A stretch of DNA of 64,000 nucleotides from Eopsaltria australis (lineage: Eukaryota > Chordata > Aves > Passeriformes > Petroicidae), in contig JAVTVJ010000014.1 of the NCBI GenBank assembly GCA_034509425.1, positions 372,001-436,000 on the forward strand, written 5' to 3'. The translations under genes and the position numbers were made by a program. Positions 44,701-56,420 of the stretch are shown in pieces. Position 1 is the stretch's first letter. Each line of letters opens with the position of its first letter. The notes below the pieces were generated by a model that was given only the letters and a program-made list of their open reading frames with translations, was not told the DNA's origin and did not search any database.

Positions 44701-46769
44701 GTTCCTTGCAGTGGTTTCTTGGTGTTAACCAACTGGGGAAATGTGTTTTGTCATGCACATGGTTTCATGTTTTCTGTGTTCATTGTGTTGCATTCTTTAT
44801 TTGGTGGCATCTGTTTTCTCAGTCCATATACATGGTTCTGGTAGCACACCCATGTTCTCACTATAAAAGGTGTCAGCAGTCTGTTGTCCCTTACTTAGCT
44901 CTAGTTTCCAATTACAAATCTGTTGATGTTACAGCTCAGCATAATTTGCACATCATTTGGCTTATTAAGACAGCTACATTTTTTTAAAACTGAATTCTGT
45001 TTTTTGGTAGAATTGAGGGAAGAAAATCTGTTAAACAAGCAGTGGTTCTTCTGCCTTTTCTGCTCCTCCTAACGTAGTTAACATTTTAGTGAGGTCTGAG
45101 TTCTGAACTTCTTTGTCATCGTGAACTGGGAAAACCTTTTTCCTTTAAAAGAAACTTCTTCAAACAATGACAAGATATCAGCTGTTGTGAAAGTATCATA
45201 CTGATGAATGAGAAGTAGAACATCAACACTTTTAGGATGAATATGTGATTTATTAGAATCAGTCCAGTCAGAATAATGGGTCTCAATTCTGTATGTCCTT
45301 CTTCAATTTGTGCCTGTTGACACACACATCATCCCCTGAACTGTAGGTTTAGCTTTATTTCACATACCTGGAGAAGCTTTTCACATATTTCTCATTTATA
45401 TCTTCCATGTCTCCTTTGTACTGCGATTGCCTGAAAAATATTATTTGTTTAATTTTATGGTAACTAGGAATTTAATTTCAAGAATTACTATGGAATTAGT
45501 TAAACCTTTCTTCTGAAGGACTTCTTTAACACGATAAGCTTAATTAAAACTGCTCTTTGGCACCCACTAGTGTGTCATTATTCAGTGCCTTCTGTGTGAA
45601 GGGTCATTTTTATATGGTGCAGAAAGGATAGAAAATGTCACTGTGATAATTTCTATTCTCAAATTCTCTGTTCTCACAAATAGTCAGCTTTTTCTGTGTT
45701 CTGATTTTCTACAATAATCTTCTCCTGTAGTCGTAAAAAATCTGAATCAAGGGCATTGACATAAACTGAAATCTTTTGATTAAAGTATTTTGGATTCCCA
45801 GTCAGCAAATGTGTGTTTCAGTTCGTACATTATTAAGAAACAACAACAGTCAAGGTGTTTTTCAGTAATTTGTGGTACTCATAGATGAGTTAATGCCCTG
45901 AACTGGGAGATCTGGTTCCTTCTGAAAATTGTTAGTTATATAATAATCTTTTATTTTTCCCCTCCAGTGGCCTTAGTCTTGATGATACCTTGTGCACAGA
46001 TGGATGCTACGTCTTTTCAGAGCAATAGTTCTCTAATGGAAGGAGATTGCTTCATCTGCAATACTCTGCATTCATTTTGAACAGCAAATCCAAATTCTGC
46101 CAGCACAGATATCACTGCCAGGGATTACTGACTAATGTACAAGCTGGCATTTGATGTGGGGTACTTGGGGGTGTTCTTATGCAAAACATTGGCAATCTTT
46201 CTGGACCACAGAACTGCAGCCTTTTCACGTCATTCAGAAAAGATAGAAACTTGAATAATAATTTGAAATAAAGTCCTTGGTGTATTCAACTCTCCTGGTA
46301 CAAACCCTCCACTAGCAAGGAATGTACTGAAAGTGGTGGTATTCCAGTACCAGTTGAACAAAAACAGCCTTTGGCTGTCTGGACTAATAAGAATGAAGAA
46401 CACTTGCAGATAGAAAAAAACAAGATTGTTTTGTTTTTGTTTGGAGCAAATGTAGAAATATCACACATAGCTGCAGATTTGATTTACTTTCATGCCATTT
46501 GACAATCTGATAATTTTTACAAAGATATACTTAAAATGCTGTTTCATGCAAAGTTCACTTTTTTCCTTGTTTAAAAAACCCTACATCTTTAATTTGCAAG
46601 GCTGTGTATTAATTTTGCTGAGTACCATTTATTTCCCTTCCACTTTATTTAAAGTCAGTTGTTGACGACTCTGAGGCGTGTCAAAGTCTCACCACTAATA
46701 ATTGCTTAAGGATCCCTAACTTCTATAAATGTTGGTTCCAACTAAAAACCCCATGCAATGGCCCTGTTT
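41701..46769. other. Non-coding stretch
   Basis: No gene, RNA or clear mobile element recognised. Open frames of 60-103 codons lack recognisable domains. Confidence 0.5.
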
Positions 46770-46829
46770 GAAGGAAAGGGGGAGGGGGGTAGGGAAGGAA
46801 AAAAGGGGTGGGGAAAAAAAGAAAAAAAA
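46770..46829 (+). repeat. 60-bp purine tract with G runs
   Basis: 58 of 60 bases are A or G; the two exceptions are T at 46790 and 46809. G runs of 5, 6, 3, 4 and 4 lie in the first two thirds and a poly(A)-like run in the last third. Confidence 0.9.
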
Positions 46830-47009
46830 CCTGAGAACTTCTTCTGATGAATTTTTGATTTTCCTTCCTAACAAAGAAATGTCTGTGATTCAAAGAAATA
46901 GCTTAAAGTGATATTATAAAATAGAATATGGAGTGCACTGTTCTGAATGACTCTTTGCTTTTAATGTGAGGCTGAAAAATTGTCAGTGCCTTTTTTGATT
47001 AGATGAGAA

Positions 47010-47026
47010 TTTTTTTTTTTTTTTTT
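47010..47026 (+). repeat. Poly(T) tract
   Basis: 17 consecutive T. Confidence 0.95.
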
Positions 47027-47059
47027 GTTCTTGATCTAAGAATCGAGGAGAAAAACATG

Positions 47060-47350
47060 CTACTTGCATTTGAATATGGTATGAGCTGGCTGTAATGTGT
47101 TGAAGATAAAGCAATACCAGTACTGCCTCAAGGCGGCACCTGTATCTGTGGGTCAATGCCATTCCTCCTTAGATCGCTGCGGAGCCCCTCTCTCGGCTGC
47201 TGCTTTATTAGGCCTAATTAGGCAGGCTGTCACTTTTATTGGTGATGGAAAAGGAAGATAAGTAGATTACTTGTGTCATCTATCTCTATCCGGACGTGTC
47301 TAAAAAGTCTAAAGTGATTGCTGTGGGCCACAAATATATTTCACAAGAGG
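47060..47350. promoter_or_regulatory. Candidate conserved non-coding element with homeodomain palindrome
   Basis: It contains the perfect 12-bp palindrome gcctaattaggc (47212-47223), a preceding tttattagg, several CpGs (aaggcggcac, gatcgctgcgg, ctcggc, ccggacgtg) and a gtaatgtgttgaag lead-in. The mix is unusual in this AT-rich desert. The enhancer role is inferred. Confidence 0.35.
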
Positions 47351-48102
47351 GAGGAAAAAAAATCAGAGATGTATTAAACCTCTAGAAATGACTTACCTTT
47401 GGCACTACTGTGTGTAATTTCAAACCCACAGAGAAAAGAGTTACAGTACATACGTAAAGTCCTTTTGTTCAGAGGGAGAAGGTTGTCTGTAATGGTTTTT
47501 GTGATATCAAAATAATAAAAAAGGCTGTTTTCTACTTAAAATTCCAGCAGCAGTTATATATATTTTAAAGTTAATCCAAGTTATAATAAGAGTGCAGTAT
47601 CTGTGGCTGGTGGAAGGGGCTATTTTGATGACAGGCTTGTTGACATGTTCCTCTGATAGGTTTGCTCTTTGGATCATTGCTCAGGGCATCTCCAGTTTAT
47701 GCAGCATGTGTATATTTTTAATGATTGTTTATAGGAATAATTATTTTCTAAATAAAGTATCAGATATCTTCTTAAACAAATTAATTATTGAGAACTAATA
47801 TTATCAACAGCAATCAGCACTTGCAATATTTTAATTGTCTGAGACATCTGCTTTGGAAGACGATAATCTCCAGAATGTTCCTCAACAGACAGAGCTTATT
47901 AGGTATAGCATTGTGGTAGGAAAATGAAACTACCTTTTATGTACTCTCATGAAAAGGAAATATGCTCTTGATTTAAGAGTGTTGGTAGAATCAGATACTA
48001 ATCATTACAGAACTTTAAGCTCAAGGTTAAAAAGTGGATTTGGTATTTTTAAAAATTCTTAAAGCTACCAAACCAGGCGTGATAAAATGCTTTGAATTTG
48101 GA

Positions 48103-48117
48103 TTTTTTTTTTTTTTT
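48103..48117 (+). repeat. Poly(T) tract
   Basis: 15 T followed by cttttag. Confidence 0.9.
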
Positions 48118-49499
48118 CTTTTAGAGCTGGGCTCTTACTTCATATGTTGATGCATCCAGAAATGCAAATACTGACCTCTCAATATTTGATTGCAGGCACA
48201 GCACAGGTATCAGAGTGTTAACATAGGCATCTTTAAGAAATATGTCAAAGATGTCTATGTGAAAATTCCTAAAATCTCTTGTGCCAGTGTCTTTGACTAT
48301 TAGCTAGAATTATAGGTACCAATAAAATTATTTATAGACTTAAAACCAAACTCAATCACAATGCAAGGGCAAGATCAAGCCCAATGCAGCATTCCTTACT
48401 CAGAACTCCTGTGGGCTTGGACAATATAATTTCAATGAATGTTCTTGTGTGTAATGAGTGCTGTGGAAGGTCTTTAAATGACAGGTTCTGACTGCTGCAC
48501 CAATGGCATCTTTATTCAAGTTTCTGAGTTCCACAAGCAGTCAGCCATTCTATTTGTTTGGAAGCTTCAAATCTTCTCATTCATTATTCAGTTCTGACTG
48601 TTTAGGCTTTATTTTCTTTGCCTTAAAGACTCCTCTTCACAGATGTTGCCTAACTGGCTCTATGAATATTGAGATAGCTGAAAGTGCAGTGTCATGGAAA
48701 TCCACCATTAGGACACACAATTTCATAGCTGCTGTACAAGCCTTTTCATATAAGTGGAGGTTTTTTTGAGCCATGTTATGATAAAAAAAATTCCAAATGT
48801 AGGACAGAGACGTACCTAATACCAGGAACTTTCAAATGAGTTTATCTTGAAGAACTTGCAGATCATTATTAAGTTGAAAAAATTCAGAAATTTGATGCTT
48901 CAGGGTTTTTTGTTCTGCCTACTACTGTAAGATATAACTTTTACTCAATACCCATTTCTTCATTATTTATCTTAATTACAGTACCTACTCAGAGTGGGAG
49001 TCTTTTAATCTCAAGGTGTCAAGGTCTCTGAATTACATAGGAAATATTTTGATATGCGATATTTGTTTTCTAAAGCTCAAGGCTGAAACCACTTTCCTCC
49101 ATAATATGCAAGAGTCAACTGTAGTGTACAAAGGCAGTACATTTAGTTATCCATGTGGTAGAAATTCCCTTTGGAAACTGCAGGCTGCTGGCAGTCGGGT
49201 TCAGCATCAGCCTCATGGGAGACAATCTCTCATCAGGAACTCAATGCAACTTTTGAGAAACTCCAGATGAGATTTTGAGTTGTGAGTTGGTGAATTGTCT
49301 GAGAAACAAAACCTTTTTACTCTATAGCAGTGCTGTGGTCTGCCTTCAGTTCATTTCTAGGAAATGAGTAACTGCTTATCTACATTCCCCCGATCAATCT
49401 GTAGTAAACACTGAGGGTGTCACTTTTCCTAGGCTGCCAAGAGCAGCATCCTCTGTCCCTGCTATTGGCTGGGTAGTGCTCAGAACCCAGGGATAGGAC

Positions 49500-49610
49500 A
49501 CACTTTCTCAGATCTTAGGCCTGAGTTCTAATTCTTGTTTCTGATTGTGGATACATCTGATTTTAGACCTCAGTTTTAAGCATGGGGACATACTATGCAT
49601 GCCTACTTAT
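49500..49610 (+). repeat. MIR-like ancient SINE fragment
   Basis: The segments ggcctgagttctaattcttg, then agacctcagttttaagcatg and ggggacatac follow the MIR order (cctgggttcgaatcc, then gcctcagtttcctcatctg and gggga). It is heavily diverged and lacks an intact tRNA-like promoter. Confidence 0.45.
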
Positions 49611-51928
49611 TTATAAGGAGACTCAGCCAAGGATTGTAGCAGGATAGAGCTGATTCCAGCAGCTGATCACATGGAGAGCCACATCTCAGCTTACCAAACC
49701 TGGCTGATTGGACATCCAGCTACAGGGTCACAGATGGGAAAAACTGAGGCCTGAACTCCAGGCAAGTGTGAGAGTTATTAGTTATTTACTGTCTCTGTCT
49801 CTTAGCAGGAAAGGTCCATGGTCTAATCGACTTGGAGATGTCTAAATCTATGTTGTCTTTAAGTTAAAGAAAAGCCAGTCTTTACATAAATATTTTTGCC
49901 ATTGCATTGTTTTCTGGATGTGTCCATATTTTGTAGTTTGTTGCTGACATTCAATGCCACCACAGCAGACATAGTGTCTCTGAGTGATAAAAACTCAGTT
50001 CCTAAAAAGGTTCTTTATCTTTCTAATGTTTTTGAAAGGTTTTGAGAAAAAAATTACCAAAATTACATCACAATTTTTTGCTTCCAGTATAACATGCCTT
50101 ATTCCATTATTTCCTCACAGCATCTGAAGCACTGGCTTTTGGCTCATCCAACTCAAGAGACTCTGTAAGATCCCACACCAGAACTTTCACTTGAAAGATA
50201 TGGAACAACTGTCCTTGCTTATGGGAAAAAAATATGTTAATTCATTCTCTTTTTACTTCTTCCCCACAAACATGCAAACTCTCTCTGTGTCCATTCTCAT
50301 GCCATGTAACACCCATGAATAAATCTAATTGCTGTATTTCTAATTCACCTGATCAGAAAAAGACTAAGAGCAAAGATGGCATCCTGATTTCAAAACTGTC
50401 TCTGAGAATATCCCAGGGAAGCTACTGTTGTGTGTGTTTTAAAAACTTTGAAAGCTCTACAGGGTGAATACAGCTCGTTAGAGTAGGAGTGTTTTTAAAA
50501 TATACAGTTGTACTTGGTTATACAAACAGATGTGTCAAAATCTTAGTGAGAAATAAAGGATGGTGGTGCTTTGATAAGAAATACAAAATACAATATTTAA
50601 TTATTATTTTGGATTCTTTTAACAGGTGCTCTTTCTTTGCAAGGAATGATGCTTGCCTGTTTCATGGACAAGTAGGAATAAAAGCGTTTTAGAACATTTT
50701 TATTTCCAGTTTGCTTCCTGGTCAGTTAGGGATAGATATGAACCCAGGTTCATAAGATCACAGGCTGCTGCAGCCAAGGATATATTGACTAGTGGAAGAA
50801 TAAATCAGTGATGTCTTGTACTAACCTTTTCCCTTTTTATGTTTGCATTCTTGCAGGGAACACATGAGAGTTTTTGTGATCCATGTGCATTTATCTAGAG
50901 AAGATTGATCCTGTAATTTCTACAACTTTCTAAGTTGTGAACTGCAGCCCAGTTAGGGTCTAGTAGCTCAAAAAGCACTGAAGTAGCCAACTGAAGCCAA
51001 TTCATTCTTAAGGGATATTCAAGATAAGATGTTCAAAAGGCAGATTGTGTTTCTCTAATCATGTTTGTTCCTTTTTTTCAGGCATTGAACCAATTGGACA
51101 CCAAGAAATACAGTCTAAAATGACCAAGTTCATTGCACAAAATTCTTACAGAGTTACTTGAGATCAGTTTTAAAGACTCTCTAGATTTTTAAAGCAGAGT
51201 ACTTACCCTCTTCTTATTTCTGTGTTTCCTGTAAAGCCGGAGCCAAACTCCCTGTCAGCTACGTGGGGCTTTGCTGGAATAGTTTGTTCTCATATTTATT
51301 TCTGGTTGTGTCATTTTTTGTTTTTTGATAATAACATACTTTTATTTCAAACTGATGACATCTGTGTTGGCAATGTAGGATATTTGTGAGGAGAGTTAGG
51401 TGATAAAGATGATATCACCAAATAACTGCAGATACAGAACACTTCTTTGGATGTGGCCTTTGCACACCTGTGTGGATCAGGCAGGAGGAGATAAGAATTT
51501 CCTTCATTTTTTGGTGGCACTTTCTTTCACAGTGCTTTGACACATCTTCAGGCCACATGGCCATCAGTCCAGTCAGGGTCCCGTGCACAGATGGACCTCG
51601 AATTTGTCAGCACCATAAAGGGCAATATCTGGTCCTAGCTTCATTTACGTCTTTTCTTGTTTCTTTCACTTCCCATTAGTATTAGTTTTTGCTTTGAGAA
51701 CATAAAAAGCCAGAACTAAAGTGTACAAATATTATTGTTCTGTATTAATGACTTCTGTATCCAATTAGTGAAGATCATTATTGCAATATGTTCTGACTTG
51801 CATTGCACACAAGAGACAATAAACAAGATTCCCGAGAAGCAGCTTTATAAATAGCTTCTCTGCAGCATTCCTTGACTGTCCCAGTTCCTTTGGTCTGTCA
51901 CTTTGCCACTCAGCAGACTGCAATGGCA

Positions 51929-51952
51929 CCAGTGACAAGCACTTGTCACTGG
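51929..51952. repeat. Perfect 11-bp-arm hairpin
   Basis: ccagtgacaag and cttgtcactgg are perfect reverse complements separated by ca. Confidence 0.9.
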
Positions 51953-52643
51953 GTAAGGGTTCCATCAGAGCCAGAATAGAGTGCAGGAAGTACCAGTTTT
52001 CCCTGCTTCCCATCTGTTTCTAGTAGGATCAGACCACTTCAGTCTTGTGGCTGAAGCAATTAACATTTCATTGCAGGTGATAAAACCTGTTTGTTAAGTA
52101 CATTTTAAGGAGAGATACTGTATTTTAATGGACATTTAGTAGCTGGCTATCAACAGTCTGTGCTCCCTGCCTGGGGACAGCAGGCAAGGTTTATTAAATA
52201 TTAAGAAGCTGTTCATTACTTTATGAAACTATGACAACACAACATCTGAATATTTAGAAAACAGTTAACATTCTTTAGAATAGCTGCCTCAGTTAGGGGA
52301 AAGGACTAATGTTTGTCTGGCTAAAGATGCATAAAAATGTAGTGTCTTCTTTGAAGTTTGCTCTTTGCTCCTGCTACTTGAGAGTGTTGAAATTAACCTA
52401 CGCCACATCATTTAGAACACAAGTGAAAGCACAGTTTCCATTTAGAGAATGCAGGAAATCAGATATCTCAGATAAACGTTGCTTTTGCAGTATCATTAAA
52501 AGTCCCCAAATCCATAGAGGTATATTGCTTAGAGGTTCGGCTGTCACCAGTAACTTCCGTCTTTGTATGCAGCATACAGAGGCTATTCAAATTTCATTGC
52601 AGATCCCTAGGAAGATTAGGCCTTTGCAAAGGGACGGCACCTT

Positions 52644-52925
52644 ACTGGCAGTTGAAATTCACTCGTGCCTTTGCCATACATCATTTGCCACATCTAAACC
52701 AGTCCAGAGAAAGGCCACCTTCCTTTGATAGAAGATGCTACTGTCTACATTTACTGTCAGTAAATGGCTGCAGCAGCGGTGTTGAAACTAATTTTGGTGC
52801 AAATCTGTTTCAACAACTTCCTAACTGCAAACTAGTGCTATCAAAGCAAGGTGGCCTTTCTCTGGAGTGGTTTAGATGTGCATAATGATGTATGGCAAAG
52901 GCATGAGTGAATTTTAACTGCCAGT
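52644..52925. mobile_element. 282-bp nested palindromic element, MITE-like
   Basis: The left arm 52644-52731 and the right arm 52838-52925 are reverse complements over 88 bp without gaps, 81 of 88 positions matching. Outer ends read actggcagtt and aactgccagt. The 106-bp centre holds a second stem (gttgaaac 52781-52788 with gtttcaac 52807-52814) and a perfect 9-bp hairpin (52748-52766, one-base loop). This fold-back layout suggests a non-autonomous DNA transposon or an old hairpin repeat family. No clear target-site duplication is seen and the family was not identified. A simple local inverted duplication is the alternative. Confidence 0.6.
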
Positions 52926-53039
52926 TCTATCCCAGTGCTGTAACACAAACTGTTCATTTCAGTATGTCTGGGTAATCGCTTTGCTGTCTTGTTAGTTTTT
53001 CTGTTCTTTGGGTTCACTTGACCTGAGATGATGTGCTCA

Positions 53040-53340
53040 TGTCTCTTGGCCATAAGGATGTCTCCTTCTCCTTCCTGTGTTTTCTTTTGCCCTTTTTCAG
53101 TTCTTCTCTGTTCATCACATCTTCTATTTGGTCTTTTCCCCTACACACACTTCTCTGTGCTCCCTCTGCCAGGATCTCTATTTGCTCTTGGCCTGTATGT
53201 CTTTCCTTAAAAGCTCCTTGCAGCCTTTCACTGCCCTCTGCATTCAGACTTCACCTGTCTTCCAAATCCTTAGTCTTTCTGAGCTCCTTGGCTCTTCCTG
53301 CCTCTTTCCCTTTTGGCCATGTATCTTTGCATGCCTGGTT
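53040..53340 (+). repeat. Pyrimidine-rich low-complexity stretch
   Basis: About 300 bp dominated by C and T (ttct, ctcc, tctt motifs). Overlapping open frames of 128 and 136 codons arise from the lack of A-containing stop codons and are not genes. Confidence 0.6.
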
Positions 53341-54309
53341 TCTAAAGGATTACAGCACTCAGTGGCTGCCACTGAGCCAGAAAAAGGTGAGGAGCAAGTC
53401 CAGGGCAAAAAATACCTGAGCCTAGGAAGAGTCAGAGTGGATGTGGGCTCGCTCCTGTCTCAGCCCTTCACAGCCAGCACACATTAATTTGCATGGGTAC
53501 TGGCTCTGATAACAGATTTCCATGGTTTGATAATAGAAAGATTTTCATAAGAGCTTCTCTGGTGAGGTCTCTGGCAACTCTGGGTTCTTTTGAGCACTTC
53601 CATCAATATGTTGCAAAGCTTGTCAGTTAGGGAAGGGTAGAAAATAGTCTACCCAATAGGCCAGAAAAAGCAAGGGAAGGCTATTTAATTTCTTTCGCTT
53701 GCTGCATTTAATGAAGAAACTGATGTATAAGTTTGGTAGGGGAATGGCACAGAAAAGGGGAAGAAAAACATCTATGGGGAGCCAGATTTCTCATGAAATG
53801 CTTTGAGATTATCTGAGGGGAGAGGGACGACCCTAGAAACTTTTCAAAAAGGAAGACCTACAATGTTGCAAACTGAGGCAAATTTCTGCTTTTTCAAGTC
53901 TCCTTGAACTCAGATTTTTCTCATCTGTGTATGAAGTAAAGTTTAGAGAATTTTCTGTTTTTCTGATCCTGCTTTCTGGTAAGTTTGCAAGTCTCCAACT
54001 TCTCTCTGAGCCTTTGCAGTGTTCTTCTCTAGTGGGAACCATCCCTTGGGTTCTTCCCCCACAAACAGTTCTTTGGTTTATAAAGGAAGCGCTTTTATTT
54101 TGTTTTTGTTGCTGGCGTCCAAGACTGACAAATGGGTTTAGTCCCAGGCTCTTCTTTCAATTATTAATGAAAAATATTGTATTACCTGAGGCTAACCCAA
54201 CATTTCGTTCCATTTCCAAGCCTTTGGCAACCAGCAATCTCATTGCTGTCTAAAATGCAGAGAAGAAAATCTTTTGCCTGTTCCTTTTTCCTCCTCTGCT
54301 TCTGCCTCA
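53341..54309. other. Non-coding stretch
   Basis: No gene recognised. A 9-bp-arm perfect hairpin, ctcagtggc-t-gccactgag, lies at 53358-53376. Confidence 0.5.
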
Positions 54310-54900
54310 CCTCCCTCCCTTAAGAAATTCACTGCGTAATTGCAGGATGACTCCAATGAGTGTGCTAAGAGAGCATTGTTATAAATAAAAGTGAACATCA
54401 TGCAGTCGGATTGTCACTTGTTTAGGATTTAAAGTATCAATTCCTGAACATTACAGAGATTTAGACATGGGTTAATTAAACATTTACATACATGTGTAGA
54501 ACAATATATTGTATGGTGCAATAATATGCACTTTAATCAGAATCTGTGGGTGTTGTGTGTTTGCTTGTTCCTTGTTAATTGGTATCATGCTGGCTTCTAG
54601 CTTAGGTCTTTGGCTGGATGGAACAGAATAGACATGGTGTTTTAAATATTTTAATTAGGACCAGCAGTTCCCGTCTCACTCATTTCTCATTGGATTGTTT
54701 TTCATGCATGAATAAATTAGCTAGCATGGAAGTACTTTGCAGAAAGTAGTTGCCCTCTAGCCATAAAATGAGTCCTGTTCATTAATACTTTAATGAAATT
54801 AGCTGTGAGCAAAATATCATTCCTTTTAACTGTGTTCTAATTTCTTAATTTTAATTAGGCACATAATTGTAGTATACTGAAATTATCTTAATGTACAGCA
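54310..54900. promoter_or_regulatory. Candidate conserved non-coding element, homeodomain-rich
   Basis: Dense attaat/aattag cores occur at 54640-54860 (tttaattagga, aaattagctagc, gaaattagctgtg, ttttaattaggcac). A gcattgttataaataaaagt block and a tgcagtcgga segment lie at 54370-54410. Enhancer function is inferred from motif density only. Confidence 0.3.
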
Positions 54901-56139
54901 AGAAAAGTTCTATCACCGTGGGCCTGTGGCTGAAACTTGAGCATACTTGCAGCATATTTCAGCTTGCAATTTTTCTTTTCAACATTTCCTAGCTAATCAA
55001 AATCTTTTCCTTGCTGTGTGTTATTGCAACATGAAGTCAGGAACTGACTAATGCTTTCAGATACCAGAAAAATTAAAAGAATCACTGATGCTATATTTTG
55101 TTGTTGGCAACATTCATTTGAAAGCCCCAATTTTAGAGTCCAACGTAACCCAGGAACACTTCTATGGAATCATGGAATACACAAAACCTGTTTGTTGTTT
55201 TGGCTTTTTCCCCTGAGATGTTTCATGCTTTGCTAAGCTGGAGTTGCTACATTTAATTTATAATTATACAAACTGAGGTAGGAAGCAGTGAGAACATATG
55301 AAAGCTGAGAAATACAGATTTTAGCAGCAGTAGCATGTCATCTTCAGTATAAAGTTTAATTAGTATAAATTAGTCTAGGCTGTTTTATAGATGCTTTGGC
55401 AGATACTGTTCTGGTGGATGCAATTTCTTTACTGCAAAGACAAACACGTTCTGACAAAAGCATTGGTTACTCTATCTAATAGTAAGCTTGACATGAGTAT
55501 TTTGAGCGAATGTCTTCATCCTGATAGAGAACTGTGTGTAGAAACACTAAACTAAAAAAGATACATTCTTTTTTGATAGGAGAGCTAAGGATCTTCAATC
55601 CAAATTTGTATCAGGGGGAATTTAAATTCAGCATTTACTACTTTGCTCAAAACTGCAGAGAACTGGAATAAGAAGCCAGGAAGGAATCTTGGAAGTTTTA
55701 AAATACTGAAAAAGGAATGCATATTCAGCCCTAGAGTTTTTGCATCCTTTGAAAATTATATTTTGTATTTATCACTGTATTAAGCAAAAAGAATTTCAAG
55801 CAGTAGTGACTATATAGATATGAAATGTGACTTTAACCAAAGGAATTTTAAGGTCAAATACTGGTACATTAATGTTGAACGTGGTGGGTTTATGTAGTGA
55901 TTTCTCTCTCCTGTGCAGTGCTGTATAACCCTGTTCTGCAGAGCTCTGCAGGTGTGTCTGTAACCACCTTTCCAGAGCTCCCCTGAAATCCACAGTGCAG
56001 CGAGCAGGTGAGCTCCACGTTCCTGCCTTCCCCATGGAGGTCATGCAAATCAAGTTCTTGGCTCTTTTACAGGGTGATTGGGACCTTTGTCTTTGCTGAA
56101 ATTGAATTTCTAATTGAAATCCATTTTGGCAGTATATTT
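54901..56139. other. Non-coding stretch
   Basis: No gene recognised. A 121-codon minus-strand open frame at 55796-56161 has no recognisable domain. Confidence 0.5.
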
Positions 56140-56420
56140 CACTGCCTGCTGTAATTGGCACCTGCTCTAAATAATATTGATATTTCTTATTTAAATAATA
56201 AATTATGGCTAATTGTAATACTTCATTATGCCCACAATTAAGTGAACTGAGGTTAGTTTACAATTAATACTAATACTCGTTGATGTGCAATTTGAATGTA
56301 ATTTGCTGCTGTTAGCAGATTGCCAGTGGAAAGAAGAAAGCTAAGGGATTTCTTGTTTCCAGTGGCAATCTTGTTTTTCTAGACAAACAACCTTAAATAA
56401 AATGTGAGTTATATTCAAAT
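56140..56420. promoter_or_regulatory. Candidate conserved non-coding element
   Basis: An AT-rich but complex block with ggctaattgtaatac, cccacaattaagtg, tacaattaatac and a ttgctgctgttagcagattg segment containing a ctgctgttagcag near-palindrome. Constraint is suspected, not shown. Confidence 0.25.

Larger units (their letters stand above)
47351..52643. other. Non-coding stretch
   Basis: No gene recognised. It contains the MIR-like fragment (49500-49610) and an 11-bp-arm hairpin (51929-51952). Confidence 0.5.

Noticed and set aside
52309..52728. 139-codon open frame
   Set aside because: Its end runs through the left arm of the palindrome, and the matching right arm gives a similar peptide on the other strand. 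This reflects the inverted repeat, not a gene.
53028..53487. Overlapping open frames of 128 and 136 codons
   Set aside because: They lie in a pyrimidine-rich stretch where stop codons are rare. The products are Ser/Leu/Phe-rich low-complexity sequence.
55796..56161. 121-codon minus-strand open frame
   Set aside because: No recognisable domain or splice sites, and ordinary composition for chance.
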